The notes beneath the pieces were generated by a model, which saw only the letters and a program-made list of their open reading frames with translations, had not been told where the DNA came from and ran no database searches. From a virus: DNA of 23,131 nucleotides. The position numbers were made by a program, and so were the translations under genes. Shown here in pieces: positions 6,870 through 16,036 of the stretch; position 1 is the stretch's first letter; every line of letters begins with the position of its first letter. The DNA is taken from IMG/VR virus record IMGVR_UViG_3300035698_001902, positions 1 through 23,131 of that record; one strand, 5' to 3'.

Positions 6870-7839
6870 GACTTACGTCGCAGGCAGTGGCGGCGACAAC
6901 ATCATCCGAGAAGACCTTTCGGACTTCGTTTACAACATCAGCCCTACCGAGACGCCTGTGCTTCAGGCTGCTGAGTGGACTACGGCAAGCTCTACGATTC
7001 ACGATTGGGTCGAGGACTCGCTTGCGGCTCCAGCCGTGAATAGGCAGGTCGAAGGCGCGGCGATGGGCACACCGTCCAATATCTCGGGTGGTTCTCGTCT
7101 GAGCAACTACACGCAGATCTCGTCCAAGACCTACGGAGTTTCCGGTACGGTCGAAGTCGTGACCAAGGTGGGTCGTGATTCCGAAATCGCATTCGGCCGA
7201 GCTAAGGCGATGCGGGAACTCAAGACGGACATCGATCGGGCAATCTGCCAAGAAGATGCGAAGGTCGCGGGCTCGGCTTCTGTGGCGCGTGAGATCGCGG
7301 GCTTGCCTTCGTGGGTGCAGAACGCCGATCGAGGCGGAGGCGCGGGTGCAGATCCAGGGACTTTCGATGGTGCTGCCACGGACACAGACGGCACAGGGCG
7401 ACCCTTCACCGAACTCATCCTGAACAACACGATTGAGGAGTGCTGGGATGATGGGGGCCGACCGAGCCTGCTCGTGATGGGCGGCAAAGCTCGCAAGGAA
7501 TTCCGAACCTTCGACGGCGTGGGCAACACGGCGGCGAATAACACGACTCGGACGGACCGAGCCGATGGGACTGTGTACGGATCGGTTGATCTCTACATCT
7601 CGTCATTCGGGATCGAACTCCGCGCGGTCAACTCGCGGCATCTCCGCAACGTCAGCGGTGCGGCCAAGGACGCATGGCTGATCGACCCGGAACACATTAA
7701 GGTGCCCTTCCTTCGACCGTTCCAGATCATCGAATTTGCGAAGACGGGTGACTCGATTGAAGAGCGAGTGCTCGCCGAGTGGACTCTTGAAGTCTGCAAC
7801 ACCGAGGCACATGGCCTCTGCGCGGACATCGACGGCTAA
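6856..7839 (+). CDS. major capsid protein, SU10/DUF5309 type
   Basis: The 327-residue product opens with MAIRETYVAG and then DLSDFVYNISPTETPVL (residues 20-36) and IHDWVEDSL (48-56). This is the hallmark N-terminus of the SU10-like major coat protein family (DUF5309), which is known to have the HK97 coat fold. It assembles the icosahedral shell around the scaffold. The start is set by the ribosome-binding site at 6843-6850 and lies inside the end of the scaffold gene. It has few cysteines and no signal peptide. A hairpin follows the gene, with about 110 bases to the next start, the largest gap in the window. Confidence 0.92.
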   Translation: MAIRETYVAGSGGDNIIREDLSDFVYNISPTETPVLQAAEWTTASSTIHDWVEDSLAAPAVNRQVEGAAMGTPSNISGGSRLSNYTQISSKTYGVSGTVEVVTKVGRDSEIAFGRAKAMRELKTDIDRAICQEDAKVAGSASVAREIAGLPSWVQNADRGGGAGADPGTFDGAATDTDGTGRPFTELILNNTIEECWDDGGRPSLLVMGGKARKEFRTFDGVGNTAANNTTRTDRADGTVYGSVDLYISSFGIELRAVNSRHLRNVSGAAKDAWLIDPEHIKVPFLRPFQIIEFAKTGDSIEERVLAEWTLEVCNTEAHGLCADIDG

Positions 7840-7850
7840 ACGGAATGGGT

Positions 7851-7889
7851 CAGCCCTCTTGTTCTCCTAGTCAGGGTTCAAGGGGGCTG
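7851..7889 (+). terminator. hairpin after the coat gene, possible attenuating terminator or processing site
   Basis: CAGCCCTCTTG at 7851-7861 can pair with CAAGGGGGCTG at 7879-7889 over 11 base pairs, one of them a G-U pair, closing a 17-base loop. It lies 11 bases after the coat stop. No T-run follows (the next bases are TCTCGGCCCGG), so it is not a classic intrinsic terminator. It may protect the coat mRNA 3' end or partly reduce transcription into the tail genes. Confidence 0.5.
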
Positions 7890-7948
7890 TCTCGGCCCGG
7901 TCGTCGCACATAACACACGGAACACGCACAACCGAGCGGAAGGCACGC

Positions 7949-8296
7949 ATGAGCAATCGAGATTGGCAGACCGTTTCGGCACCAGAAAATCCGTTTAAGA
8001 CGAAGATGCGGATCGCCACGAACGGCGATGTCGAGATCGACTACAACCAAACGAACATGACGGAGATGCTCGACGTGAACGTCGCACTCCAGAACGAAGG
8101 ACGCCGAAGCTCGGCGCTATGGGACGGCAAGAATCACGTCCACGTTGCCACCATCCCTGACGAGCTCATCCACGCATGGCACCGCGAGGGCATCAACATT
8201 TACCGCTGGAATGAGCAGGACCGGGCTCGCGTGATGGCGAAGCTGAACGACCCGGACTTCTCGAAGCTCCGCACAGACGGGGATGCAAGGATCTGA
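7949..8296 (+). CDS. conserved small protein downstream of the coat gene (115 aa)
   Basis: ATG 7949 has GGAAGG at 7938-7943 as ribosome-binding site. The C-terminal half carries VHVATIPDELIHAWHREGINI and ends LNDPDFSKLRTDGDARI. This matches a pattern seen in many podovirus genomes just after the coat gene (VASIP..., then LNDPDN..FRT.PG), a family without an established role. The product is soluble, with no cysteine and no membrane segment. The stop overlaps the next ATG by one base. It could be a minor capsid or head-completion factor. Confidence 0.72.
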   Translation: MSNRDWQTVSAPENPFKTKMRIATNGDVEIDYNQTNMTEMLDVNVALQNEGRRSSALWDGKNHVHVATIPDELIHAWHREGINIYRWNEQDRARVMAKLNDPDFSKLRTDGDARI

Positions 8297-8937
8297 TGGC
8301 GATCTCGAACTACTCAGAACTCACCGCAGCGGCCTCAAATTACATGGTCTATGACGACATATCGGCGTCGATGGATACGCTGATGCCACTGGCCGAGGCG
8401 GTTCTTAATCGAGAGATTCGCATTCGCGAGATGCAGTCGTCGCAGCAGTACGCGGCGCAGACGACGCAGACGATGACGCTGCCCACGGACTTCTCCGAAC
8501 TCATGAGCCTCTACGAAGAGGGCGAGTCAGGTGGTGCGCTGGAGTTGTTGCCGTCGAAACTGTTTTGGTCTTCACGGGATGCTCGCACAGGGTCGGGGCA
8601 GCCTGCGTTCTACACGGTGAGCAATGAGACGATCACGGTCGCCCCGACGCCCGACGCGGCGCGCGACTACACCGTCCACTACTACGCCGAGGTTGCCGGC
8701 CTAACCGCTACGCAGACGACGAACGCGATACTGACCAGGGCTCCCGATGTCTACCTCTGGGCGCTGCTATTCCAAGCGGCCGTTCTCGTGGGGGACGAGT
8801 CACTCGAGGCCAAGTACGAACGGAACTACGAGCGCGCGAAGACATCGCTGATCGCAGCCGACAGTCGAGCTCGCCACCGGCCCGGATCCCGCATGAGATC
8901 GCGAAGCACGCGAGACGGGGAGTTCAAGATTGGCTGA
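8296..8937 (+). CDS. head-tail adaptor (tail tubular protein A-like)
   Basis: The 213-residue product fits the adaptor family that bridges portal and tail nozzle in podoviruses (T7 gp11-like). It has a helical N-terminus (YSELTAAASNYM...), LPTDF at residues 62-66, the strand pattern PAFYTVSNETITVAPTP at 103-119, VHYYAE at 127-132, and a C-terminal helix pair with a basic tail. This order of a Leu-Pro-x-Asp turn, a G/N-x-I-x-v-x-P-x-P strand and then a YY strand is typical of the family. The ATG overlaps the previous stop by one base, and the end overlaps the nozzle gene by eight bases. Confidence 0.78.
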   Translation: MAISNYSELTAAASNYMVYDDISASMDTLMPLAEAVLNREIRIREMQSSQQYAAQTTQTMTLPTDFSELMSLYEEGESGGALELLPSKLFWSSRDARTGSGQPAFYTVSNETITVAPTPDAARDYTVHYYAEVAGLTATQTTNAILTRAPDVYLWALLFQAAVLVGDESLEAKYERNYERAKTSLIAADSRARHRPGSRMRSRSTRDGEFKIG

Positions 8938-10516
8938 GGTTACCTTCGGAGAATGGCTGCCCGATCAGTCCCGCGTGCATTCGCCCGGTCTTACCCGGTG
9001 CGAGAACGTACTCCCCACGGCTCGAGGCTACCGGGCTTGGCCGAGACGCGCGTTGGTGATCGGCAAGGATCCACTCGTGGGCTCGTGTGTTGGCGCATGG
9101 TCTGGCGAGAGTCAGTCGGGCGTCAAGTTCACCGTCGCAGGCACCGCAGACGGGGGCGTGAGCGATGGTCCGGCTCTCGAACTGATCTGGGGCGAGGGTG
9201 GGGCCGTGTGGGACGTGAGCCCGGTCGGTGCGATCAGCGGGATGGAGGCCACGGGGACGTGGAACTTCACGCGGGTCGGCGACAAGATCATCGCAACGGC
9301 GGACCGGATCAGCGAGCCGTTGATGCTGGACATCGATCCTGCGCCGTCTGCATCGACGGACTTCGGGCCGATCTCATCGCACGCAAGCAAGGCGGCAGTG
9401 TGCGCGGAGTTTAAGGATTTCCTGATTCTCGGGGACTTGATAGGACGAGGAGATAACGTTGATATCGGTACGGCGGCGAGTGGCATCCACTGGTCTGCGC
9501 TAGGCGACCCAACAAGCTACCCGACTGTCGGCACTCAGGCGGCGGCCGACGCGCAAAGCGACTTCCAGATCTTCGGTGGCGAGGGTGGCCCGGTGACGAA
9601 CATCGTCACGGCCGGCGAATACTGCCTCGTTTTTCAGGATGGTCAGATCTGGCGTATGGATTACGTGGGGAAGCCTGCGATCTTCTCGTTCCGACTCATC
9701 AGCCCCTCGACTGGCTGCATCGTCCGAAACGGCGCGATTGCGGCGAACGGCCTGGTCTACTTCATCTCCGAAGACGGCTTCAAGATGTGCGATGGCGCGA
9801 ATGTCGTCGACATCGGGAACGAGCGCGTCGACCGGACCTTCCGAGCACTATTCGACGTGACCTACTCGCGCAGGATGAGCGCGGCCTACGTGCCGAATTC
9901 TCACTGCGTCCTTTGGACGGTGCCCGAAGGCGACGCGGTGCCTACGCGGATCTTCGGATACGAATTCGAGTTGAACCGCTGGTTCCAGATCACCGGCCAG
10001 GACTCGTATCAGTGGCTCTTCTCGGCGCATTCGGTTGCGATCGGTGGCTCACTCGACAGCCTACCGCTGAGCATTCAGGACATGGACACGGGATCAGATC
10101 TCGCGGTATCGAATCTCGACCTGCTGGGCGTGTCGGATGGCGCTGGGGCGGCTGCGTTCTTCGATAACACGAACTCGATGGCCTACTACAGCGAGAGCAG
10201 CGACCCGATGACGGGGGCACTCGAGATCGGTGACTACGAGTCCCCCGATAGCCTTCGCCATATACTTCGGTACGTGGCTCCCGTGTGGGATGGGGTCAGC
10301 GGCACGGTTATAGTGGCCGCATCGGGCAGGAACTATATCCCCGAGACTTCCGCATATACGATCCTCTCCTACAACGCGTTTACCGGGCTTGCGCGGCCGA
10401 GCCTTAGAAGTAGGGTGGCTGGCCGATACATGCGCGCACTGTTCATTTGTTCGGGTGAGTACGATGAGATCACGGGCTTTAACGTCGGCTTCGTCGATGG
10501 GGGGGCTCGCCGATGA
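8930..10516 (+). CDS. tail nozzle / packaged-DNA stabilisation-like protein
   Basis: The 528-residue product opens with MAEVTFGEWLPDQ, then SPGLTRCENVLPTARGYR. This is the N-terminus of a widespread podovirus family (FGEWLPDQ...NPG...NVLP...GYRP) found directly after the adaptor gene, where P22 gp10 or T7 gp12 nozzle proteins stand. The rest is rich in beta strands, with repeated short motifs such as YCLVFQDGQIWRM and YFISEDGFKMCDG, which suit a beta-propeller-like nozzle. The start is TTG 8930, with GGGGAG at 8917-8922 upstream; the conserved N-terminus begins at residue 2, so a later start is not possible. The end overlaps the next gene (ATGA). Confidence 0.8.
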   Translation: MAEVTFGEWLPDQSRVHSPGLTRCENVLPTARGYRAWPRRALVIGKDPLVGSCVGAWSGESQSGVKFTVAGTADGGVSDGPALELIWGEGGAVWDVSPVGAISGMEATGTWNFTRVGDKIIATADRISEPLMLDIDPAPSASTDFGPISSHASKAAVCAEFKDFLILGDLIGRGDNVDIGTAASGIHWSALGDPTSYPTVGTQAAADAQSDFQIFGGEGGPVTNIVTAGEYCLVFQDGQIWRMDYVGKPAIFSFRLISPSTGCIVRNGAIAANGLVYFISEDGFKMCDGANVVDIGNERVDRTFRALFDVTYSRRMSAAYVPNSHCVLWTVPEGDAVPTRIFGYEFELNRWFQITGQDSYQWLFSAHSVAIGGSLDSLPLSIQDMDTGSDLAVSNLDLLGVSDGAGAAAFFDNTNSMAYYSESSDPMTGALEIGDYESPDSLRHILRYVAPVWDGVSGTVIVAASGRNYIPETSAYTILSYNAFTGLARPSLRSRVAGRYMRALFICSGEYDEITGFNVGFVDGGARR

Positions 10517-10866
10517 TCGTACTCGGAGCCGATAAGCCGCCGCAGTCGAACCCCGACAGCGAAGACCACCGATCGCAGATTGCGCGTTATATCGGCCGGA
10601 TCGGTGAAGAACTCGAATCGTCCTACAAGGTGATCTACGCGGGGTCGATCACGACTACCACGCTGGCAGGCGGCACGATATTCGCGACACCTGGCGCGAA
10701 GGTAGGTGATGCGGTTTTGGTGACGCCTAGGGACGCAACCGCCGCCGCGATGGCTGGCGTTTACGCGTTGGCGGCAGACATTGGCGGCGGTGTGATGGGC
10801 GTTGCGCTCGGCCACCCGAACCAAGTCCAGACTGGAGTTTTCAACTTGACAGTGGTGTCGACATGA
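10513..10866 (+). CDS. small structural protein with a beta domain (117 aa)
   Basis: The start ATG 10513 overlaps the nozzle stop, and a run of Gs just upstream acts as ribosome-binding site. A helical N-terminus (DHRSQIARYIGRIGEELE) is followed by a beta-rich domain with VGDAVLVTPRDATAAAMAG and ending GVFNLTVVST. This G-D-x-V-x-V-x-P pattern occurs in small phage virion proteins and fibre-associated beta domains. It has no cysteine and no membrane segment. It is probably a minor tail or decoration component; the precise role is unknown. Confidence 0.65.
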   Translation: MIVLGADKPPQSNPDSEDHRSQIARYIGRIGEELESSYKVIYAGSITTTTLAGGTIFATPGAKVGDAVLVTPRDATAAAMAGVYALAADIGGGVMGVALGHPNQVQTGVFNLTVVST

Positions 10867-11300
10867 CGGCAGCGGTTCCGATTATCAGGACGGCGAAGCT
10901 CACGGTTTTGACTGCCAATCAGGCGGTGGCGAACTGGGATGCAATCGAAGGGCTCTTGGCGCAGTCGCTTCGTTATGCGTTGGGCCGCGTCACGATGGAC
11001 GACGTAAAAGAAGCCGTCGCGAACGAAATGGGAATGGTCGTGATCGGCTGGGATCCGAACGAAGGCGAAGTCTATGTTGCGTTCTACTGCGAGATCGAGT
11101 CGTACAAAACAGGGCGCAAGTGCTGGAACATCTCGCTTGCAGGCGGTCGAGAGATCGCGGAGTGGATTCACCTTTGGCCTGTTCTGAAGAAGATCGGGAA
11201 AGACCAAGGATGCGATCACGTTGAAATTTCAGGCCGCCCCGGTTGGGGTCGCGTCTTAGGGCTGCGTGAGGCGGCCCGATTATACGTAGAGGATCTGTAA
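10863..11300 (+). CDS. GNAT-like internal virion protein
   Basis: The 145-residue product resembles the short GNAT-fold proteins in the podovirus core gene cluster (T7 gp13-like, internal virion protein A). The telling segment is GCDHVEISGRPGWGRVL (residues 116-131), preceded by a strand pair with GEVYVAFYCEI and the helix AEWIHLWPVLKKI. The acetyl-CoA loop of true acetyltransferases is not obvious, so enzymatic activity is doubtful. The start overlaps the previous stop (ATGA). Proteins in this position are needed for assembly of the internal core. Confidence 0.65.
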   Translation: MTAAVPIIRTAKLTVLTANQAVANWDAIEGLLAQSLRYALGRVTMDDVKEAVANEMGMVVIGWDPNEGEVYVAFYCEIESYKTGRKCWNISLAGGREIAEWIHLWPVLKKIGKDQGCDHVEISGRPGWGRVLGLREAARLYVEDL

Positions 11301-11302
11301 AG

Positions 11303-12052
11303 ATGGCGACAGAAACCAAGCAGAAGACGAAGACCCAAATCAACCCGCTGCTTTCGGAGCAGTCGGGCTTTGCATTGGACGAGTCACGACGCCTCTACGA
11401 TAAGCGTGCAGGGTCGACAATCCCGAGCCTCTACACGGGCATCTCGGATCAGCGCCAGCAGTCACTCGATCAGATCATGGCACTGGCACAGGGCGGTACC
11501 GATCACTCGATCAATAACGCCGCTGTGGCCGAGTACCAGAAGACGCTGAGCGGCGGCTACCTGAACGCGAACCCGTACCTCGACGAGATCGCGCAACGTG
11601 CGGCAGGGGCAGCGGGCTCGAGTGCGGCGTCTGGGATGGTCGGGCAGGGCCGGTTCGGAAGTGGCGTGATGGCGAACGCCATGCAAGACGCCATGCAGTC
11701 GACGGCGGCCAACATCTACGGCGGCAACTACCAACAGGAACGCGACCGGATGACACAGATGCTAGGCCAGCGTCAGGGACTCGATCAGGGCGTGGAATCT
11801 GCGCGCTACCGGGACGCCGATCGAATGGGCGAAGTCGGGCTTGCATACGAGGACGACGAAATGCGACTTGCTGCCGAGCAAATGCGGCAGTATCAGGCCG
11901 AGCAGAATCACTTAAATCAGTTCCTCGAGCAGATGCAGGGCAACCCGCTGCGAGGTGAGTCGACAACGAAGTCGAAGACTCTGGCACTTGATTACGGCGC
12001 AATGGCGGCCGGTGGAGCAAGCGCACTCGGTGGACTCGCAGGGGGTGCGTAG
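11303..12052 (+). CDS. putative internal virion / DNA ejection protein, 249 aa
   Basis: ATG 11303 has GAGGA at 11288-11292 as ribosome-binding site. The product is rich in Ala, Gln and Gly and mostly helical. It contains GGYLNANPYLDEI (84-96), a small-residue stretch, QGRFGSG (115-121) and YQQERDRM (143-150). This sequence order recurs in podovirus proteins placed between the nozzle and the large ejection proteins. The last 20 residues are small and hydrophobic (ALDYGAMAAGGASALGGLAG), which could contact a membrane. By position it corresponds to the core proteins that leave the head with the DNA; this is inferred from position and composition. Confidence 0.68.
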   Translation: MATETKQKTKTQINPLLSEQSGFALDESRRLYDKRAGSTIPSLYTGISDQRQQSLDQIMALAQGGTDHSINNAAVAEYQKTLSGGYLNANPYLDEIAQRAAGAAGSSAASGMVGQGRFGSGVMANAMQDAMQSTAANIYGGNYQQERDRMTQMLGQRQGLDQGVESARYRDADRMGEVGLAYEDDEMRLAAEQMRQYQAEQNHLNQFLEQMQGNPLRGESTTKSKTLALDYGAMAAGGASALGGLAGGA

Positions 12053-12054
12053 GC

Positions 12055-12618
12055 ATGGCTGGCAATTTCGGGCAGATGCTAGGCAATTTCGGTAACGACA
12101 TGATGTACGGGATGTCTGGCTTCGTTGACGGCGCGAAGCTGCCGCAGAACCCCAATAGCCCGTTGGCGTCCGGTCCCGTGTCTCGAGGGATCACTCCGCA
12201 GGCAGCAGCACCGCCGCCGCAGGTGCCGTCGCCGGGTGCGGGAATGGGTGGCTTCGATCAGAGCTGGCGTGATCCGATGTCCGACCCCGCCTTCATGTCG
12301 GCAGTCGATGGCTATTCGGGACAGCCCAATCCGATGATGGGCGGGCTCCAACGTATGCAGGGGCAGATCCAGAGCGGCCTAGGCGGACTGGCACAGAGCC
12401 CGTTCGGTCAAGCGATGGGCTCGGCTCGGGATGCGTTCGGCGAGGCGAGGACTGCGATCGGGGAGAACCCGTTCATGCAGGCGCTCGGATCAGGGCTGCA
12501 AGGTGCGGCGGATTATCAGGAGTACGGCCTGCGTGGTGCGCCGCCTGAGATGGGCACGGACGAAGAACTTCAAGAACTGATCCGACAGCTCATGTCGAGA
12601 ATGCAGGAGCAGGGGTAG
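12055..12618 (+). CDS. hypothetical virion protein, Gly/Met/Pro-rich, 187 aa
   Basis: The gene starts two bases after the previous stop and ends four bases before the next start. The product has low complexity: Gly, Met, Gln and Pro are abundant, with a proline-rich linker (AAAPPPQVPSP) near residue 50 and repeated short phrases such as QSGLGGL and ALGSGL. The C-terminus is a charged helix (DEELQELIRQLMSRMQEQG). There is no signal peptide or cysteine. I do not recognise a family. Its position between two internal-protein genes suggests a minor core component. Confidence 0.6.
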   Translation: MAGNFGQMLGNFGNDMMYGMSGFVDGAKLPQNPNSPLASGPVSRGITPQAAAPPPQVPSPGAGMGGFDQSWRDPMSDPAFMSAVDGYSGQPNPMMGGLQRMQGQIQSGLGGLAQSPFGQAMGSARDAFGEARTAIGENPFMQALGSGLQGAADYQEYGLRGAPPEMGTDEELQELIRQLMSRMQEQG

Positions 12619-12622
12619 CCGA

Positions 12623-13711
12623 ATGGACATGCGAGAGCTTGCGGCAATGTTGGCCCCGAACACGATGGATCAGGTGGATCAGGTCGCCGGTCGGCCGGGT
12701 GCAGAGGGCGGTGCATTTGGCGGCCTGTTGGGGTTGCCGATGGCAGCGGCTCAGGATGTGGCTCGGCCCGCTTTGTCGATGGTTGATTCGGGGTTGGGTG
12801 CGCTGAGCTCCGGCCTGCAAAGCAACCAGAATATCGGCAAGTTCCTCGGTGCGGCAAACTCAGGATTTGCAGCGGCGAATGGCGATCAATACTACGACGA
12901 GCGGAAGAAGCTCTACGGGGCGCAGACTTCCGCCGCTCAGTTTAAGACGGACCAGTCGGCACTGTTTGGTGCCGCTATGGAGGCAGTCCGAACGGAGAAC
13001 CCCGAGTTCAATCCGCTGAACCCCGAGCACTTCAGTGCTGCCCTGCCGACTATTATGGGCATTGCGGGACCAGAAGCGGCGATGCAATTCGCGAACCAGT
13101 TCGATCCGGCGAAGAATATCATGGACAAGAACAAGCTGGTCGAGCGGGTGCGGACCCGGTACGACGACGAGCAAGACCAGCTTCGCTCGGTGCGCCTCGA
13201 GTTCGACAAGATCATGGCGATTGGGGAAACCTACGCCGGCCCGGAGGCTCTCATCGTGAGCTTCGCAAAGTTGCTCGACCCTGGGTCTGTGGTACGCCCG
13301 TCTGAGTCAGAGGCCATCCGTCGATCGGGCGGCATCATCAACTCGCTCATGCAGAAGGCGCGTCAACTCGAGCCCGGTGCCCCGCTGACGGTAGAGCTAC
13401 GGGAATCGATCCAGGCAGAGGCACAGAAGATCTACAACGTCTACGCCAAGGCGGGCGCGGATAATCGTTCCCGGTTCGAGTCGTTCGCGGGCGAGCTCGG
13501 GATCGGCAAGGAAGAACTCGGCCGGATCGTCGGCGACCAAAGCGGCTTCGGCCAGTCCAACCGGGTGCCAGGTGCTAGGCCGAAGGGTGACGCCCCTGCC
13601 GGCGCTGCTGCAACGTGGAAGTACGACGAGAGTACGGGTGACCGTTACGAGACGTGGACCGATCCGACGACAGGCGAGGAAGTAGTTTCCCGGCATCGGA
13701 AGGGAGCGTGA
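12623..13711 (+). CDS. putative internal virion / DNA transfer protein, 362 aa
   Basis: ATG 12623 follows AGGAGCAGGGG. The product is largely helical. Its best landmark is LLDPGSVVRPSE at residues 217-228, a motif seen in phage internal or DNA-transfer proteins (L-D-P-G-S-V-V-R-x-S-E). A long helix comes before it (RTRYDDEQDQLRSVRLEFDK), and a helical region with AQKIYNVYAKAG comes after it. The C-terminus is a short hydrophilic tail (WTDPTTGEEVVSRHRKGA). It probably belongs to the set of proteins ejected into the host at infection. The motif is visible; the role comes from context. Confidence 0.68.
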   Translation: MDMRELAAMLAPNTMDQVDQVAGRPGAEGGAFGGLLGLPMAAAQDVARPALSMVDSGLGALSSGLQSNQNIGKFLGAANSGFAAANGDQYYDERKKLYGAQTSAAQFKTDQSALFGAAMEAVRTENPEFNPLNPEHFSAALPTIMGIAGPEAAMQFANQFDPAKNIMDKNKLVERVRTRYDDEQDQLRSVRLEFDKIMAIGETYAGPEALIVSFAKLLDPGSVVRPSESEAIRRSGGIINSLMQKARQLEPGAPLTVELRESIQAEAQKIYNVYAKAGADNRSRFESFAGELGIGKEELGRIVGDQSGFGQSNRVPGARPKGDAPAGAAATWKYDESTGDRYETWTDPTTGEEVVSRHRKGA

Positions 13712-13714
13712 CCG

Positions 13715-16030
13715 ATGGGTGAGATCATCCCCAAGTCGGTCGTTCCTGCCGGCCTCATTGACGACAGCGACAGCGCCGCCGATTGGGAACGTCCGGCTGC
13801 CACCGAGGGATACGAGTCGCAATACGGCGCAGCGACAGTGTCAGGCGTTCGCGATGCGGCATCCGGCTTCGGGTACTTGTCCGATCTAGCGAGGATGCCG
13901 GTCACCAAGGTGAACGCATGGGCGTTCGACCGTGAGCCGGTGCAGCCGCCCTCCGTCGGCGCGCGGATCGAGAAGCAGTTTGACCCATACCTACCCGAGC
14001 CCGGATGGCAGCCGACAACCGGCGGCGAGCAGGGCATGGCTGCTGTTGGCGAGATCGGCCTAGGAATAGCCGCATGGCTGGCAACTGGCGGCGTGGGGCT
14101 TGTCCCGGCACTGCTTAGCGGCGGGATGAAACGAGCCGTCGTTAAGGCCAGCGAGAAGTTCGCGAAGAAGAAGATGGCGCGAATGGCTGCGTCGAACGCG
14201 GCAGGATCTGGCACCGGTCGGTACGCGCAGCACAACATCGACCCGGACAACGGGTGGGCGCAGATGGGTCTACCGATGCTCGCGGGGGTCATCGCCGACC
14301 CGGCATCAGCCGCCTTAATGAGCCAGAGGGCCAGGTCGAGGGCCAAGTCCGCAGCTCGGAGCTCAGCGGGTGCGACGCGGGGCCTGCCTACCGCAACAGC
14401 CAACCGGTTGACTCGATCTATCTCGGGGCGGATTGGTCGCGGCGAATTAACCGACCACGATGTGATTGAGGTAGGGGACCGCCTGAGAGAGACGATGATG
14501 GGACGGGCAGTCCCGATCACTGATTTAGACATTCAGAAAGCGGCTGATCTCGGTCAAGACGTTGTGGTCACGCGCCTGACCTCACAGAAAGCAGTCCAGG
14601 ACGAGATCCTGTTGGTGCTGGCCGAAGCTGGCGAACTGCGTAGCGCGGGCGTCCCTCGGCCTACAACGACGGGATGGGTCGAAGGCGCGGGCGTTCAAGC
14701 CGAGCAGCTAAAGGGCGTATCGCGGAGCCTCTCGTCAGTCGACTCGAACTACGCGAACCGGGCTACGGATGTGAACAAAACCGCGCGGGGTGCGTACGCC
14801 AAGGAAGCGGCAGGCATGATTCCAGAGGGCACGCAGGGCACTCCTGCGGCGATCATGGACTCGTTCGATGAAGCGGCGGAAGCATCTGCGAGAGTGGCGG
14901 GCGACCCGTGGGAGTCGGGCCTAGTCGACGACATTCTGTCCCGCACCCCAGGCGTCCGGCCTTCCGACGTGCGGCGGATCATCAACAACGTGATCCGAGA
15001 CGAGGGCCTATCGGACGTGGCCGTCGATTCGCTCGATGTCGAAGGAATCATGGACCGGGTGGGCCGATACGTCGGCGAAGACGGGAAGGTGTCGGCGAAG
15101 AACTACCGCGACATCGTGCGAAGTCTCGAGGGCGAGCTCGGCGCGAAGGCGGACGTTCCGAAGGAAGTGGCGGTCCGTCTCAAGCGCGTCCACGACCGTC
15201 TGCGCGATCAACTAAAGCGGCGCTTCTCTCCCGACGACGAACGCGACTACACCCGTGCGATGGAGGACTACGCCGAGCACAAGCGAACCTTCGACCCGAA
15301 CATGACACGCGGCGAGAAGATCAAAGCCGATCCGGGCCGGATGCTCGAGAGTCGTGTCGCAAAGGCGCTCGGCGAGGGCAAGACCGCGACAGTCGATGCG
15401 GCCGAAGGGATTGCCACAGTCAAGGAACTGATGAAGATCCAGGGCGAGCCGGAAGCGGTTGCAGCGCAGATCCGCAAGGCTCTAGGCGATGATCCTCAAT
15501 CAATCGCGCAGGTTGAGCATCAACTGTGGCGCACGCTTCTGCGCGATGTTGAAAACGTCGATTCGACGCCGGACTCACTGAAGCGCGCGGGTGTTGCGAA
15601 CGAGGGGCTGCACGACCTTGAGGGCGACGGCAAGGTACTGGAACTCTACCGCGAGATTGCCGGACCCGAGAAAGCAGGGATGGTGGACGACCTCGTCAGG
15701 AGAGGGCGGCAGGCCAGAATTGATGACTCAGGCACGGGGGCTAAAGCGTCCAAGACGGGCTCATACAGCAACATCCAGACATCCAGGGATCTCGCTATCG
15801 GCCTAGCGAACACGGCATTCAAGAACCTACGCATGGTGGTAGGCGATGCGCCTGATGATGTTATTGCTCAGCTTGCCCAGGAGGCGCTCCTTGATCCCGC
15901 TATCGCGTTCGACCTAGTGAATGTCCCGCATGGCGCGGCGTTCAGAGAATGGCACGACCGCTGGTTGCAGCGGATCGTCAAGAACTCGATGCGGGAAGGC
16001 GCAAAGCGCACACCGCCTCCAGAGGAGTAA
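13715..16030 (+). CDS. large internal virion protein, probable ejection protein (771 aa)
   Basis: This is the longest complete gene in the window, standing where T7-like phages have their largest core proteins (gp15/gp16). Residues about 107-137 are a Gly- and Ala-rich hydrophobic segment (GLGIAAWLATGGVGLVPALL), followed by a very basic stretch (139-156, including EKFAKKKMARM). A membrane-active peptide is therefore likely near the N-terminus. The rest is charged and helical, with many Asp, Arg and Glu residues and no cysteine. I see no lytic transglycosylase or peptidase motif, unlike T7 gp16. It probably forms part of the channel that carries DNA across the envelope; that role is inferred. 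Confidence 0.65.
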   Translation: MGEIIPKSVVPAGLIDDSDSAADWERPAATEGYESQYGAATVSGVRDAASGFGYLSDLARMPVTKVNAWAFDREPVQPPSVGARIEKQFDPYLPEPGWQPTTGGEQGMAAVGEIGLGIAAWLATGGVGLVPALLSGGMKRAVVKASEKFAKKKMARMAASNAAGSGTGRYAQHNIDPDNGWAQMGLPMLAGVIADPASAALMSQRARSRAKSAARSSAGATRGLPTATANRLTRSISGRIGRGELTDHDVIEVGDRLRETMMGRAVPITDLDIQKAADLGQDVVVTRLTSQKAVQDEILLVLAEAGELRSAGVPRPTTTGWVEGAGVQAEQLKGVSRSLSSVDSNYANRATDVNKTARGAYAKEAAGMIPEGTQGTPAAIMDSFDEAAEASARVAGDPWESGLVDDILSRTPGVRPSDVRRIINNVIRDEGLSDVAVDSLDVEGIMDRVGRYVGEDGKVSAKNYRDIVRSLEGELGAKADVPKEVAVRLKRVHDRLRDQLKRRFSPDDERDYTRAMEDYAEHKRTFDPNMTRGEKIKADPGRMLESRVAKALGEGKTATVDAAEGIATVKELMKIQGEPEAVAAQIRKALGDDPQSIAQVEHQLWRTLLRDVENVDSTPDSLKRAGVANEGLHDLEGDGKVLELYREIAGPEKAGMVDDLVRRGRQARIDDSGTGAKASKTGSYSNIQTSRDLAIGLANTAFKNLRMVVGDAPDDVIAQLAQEALLDPAIAFDLVNVPHGAAFREWHDRWLQRIVKNSMREGAKRTPPPEE

Positions 16031-16036
16031 GACCGA

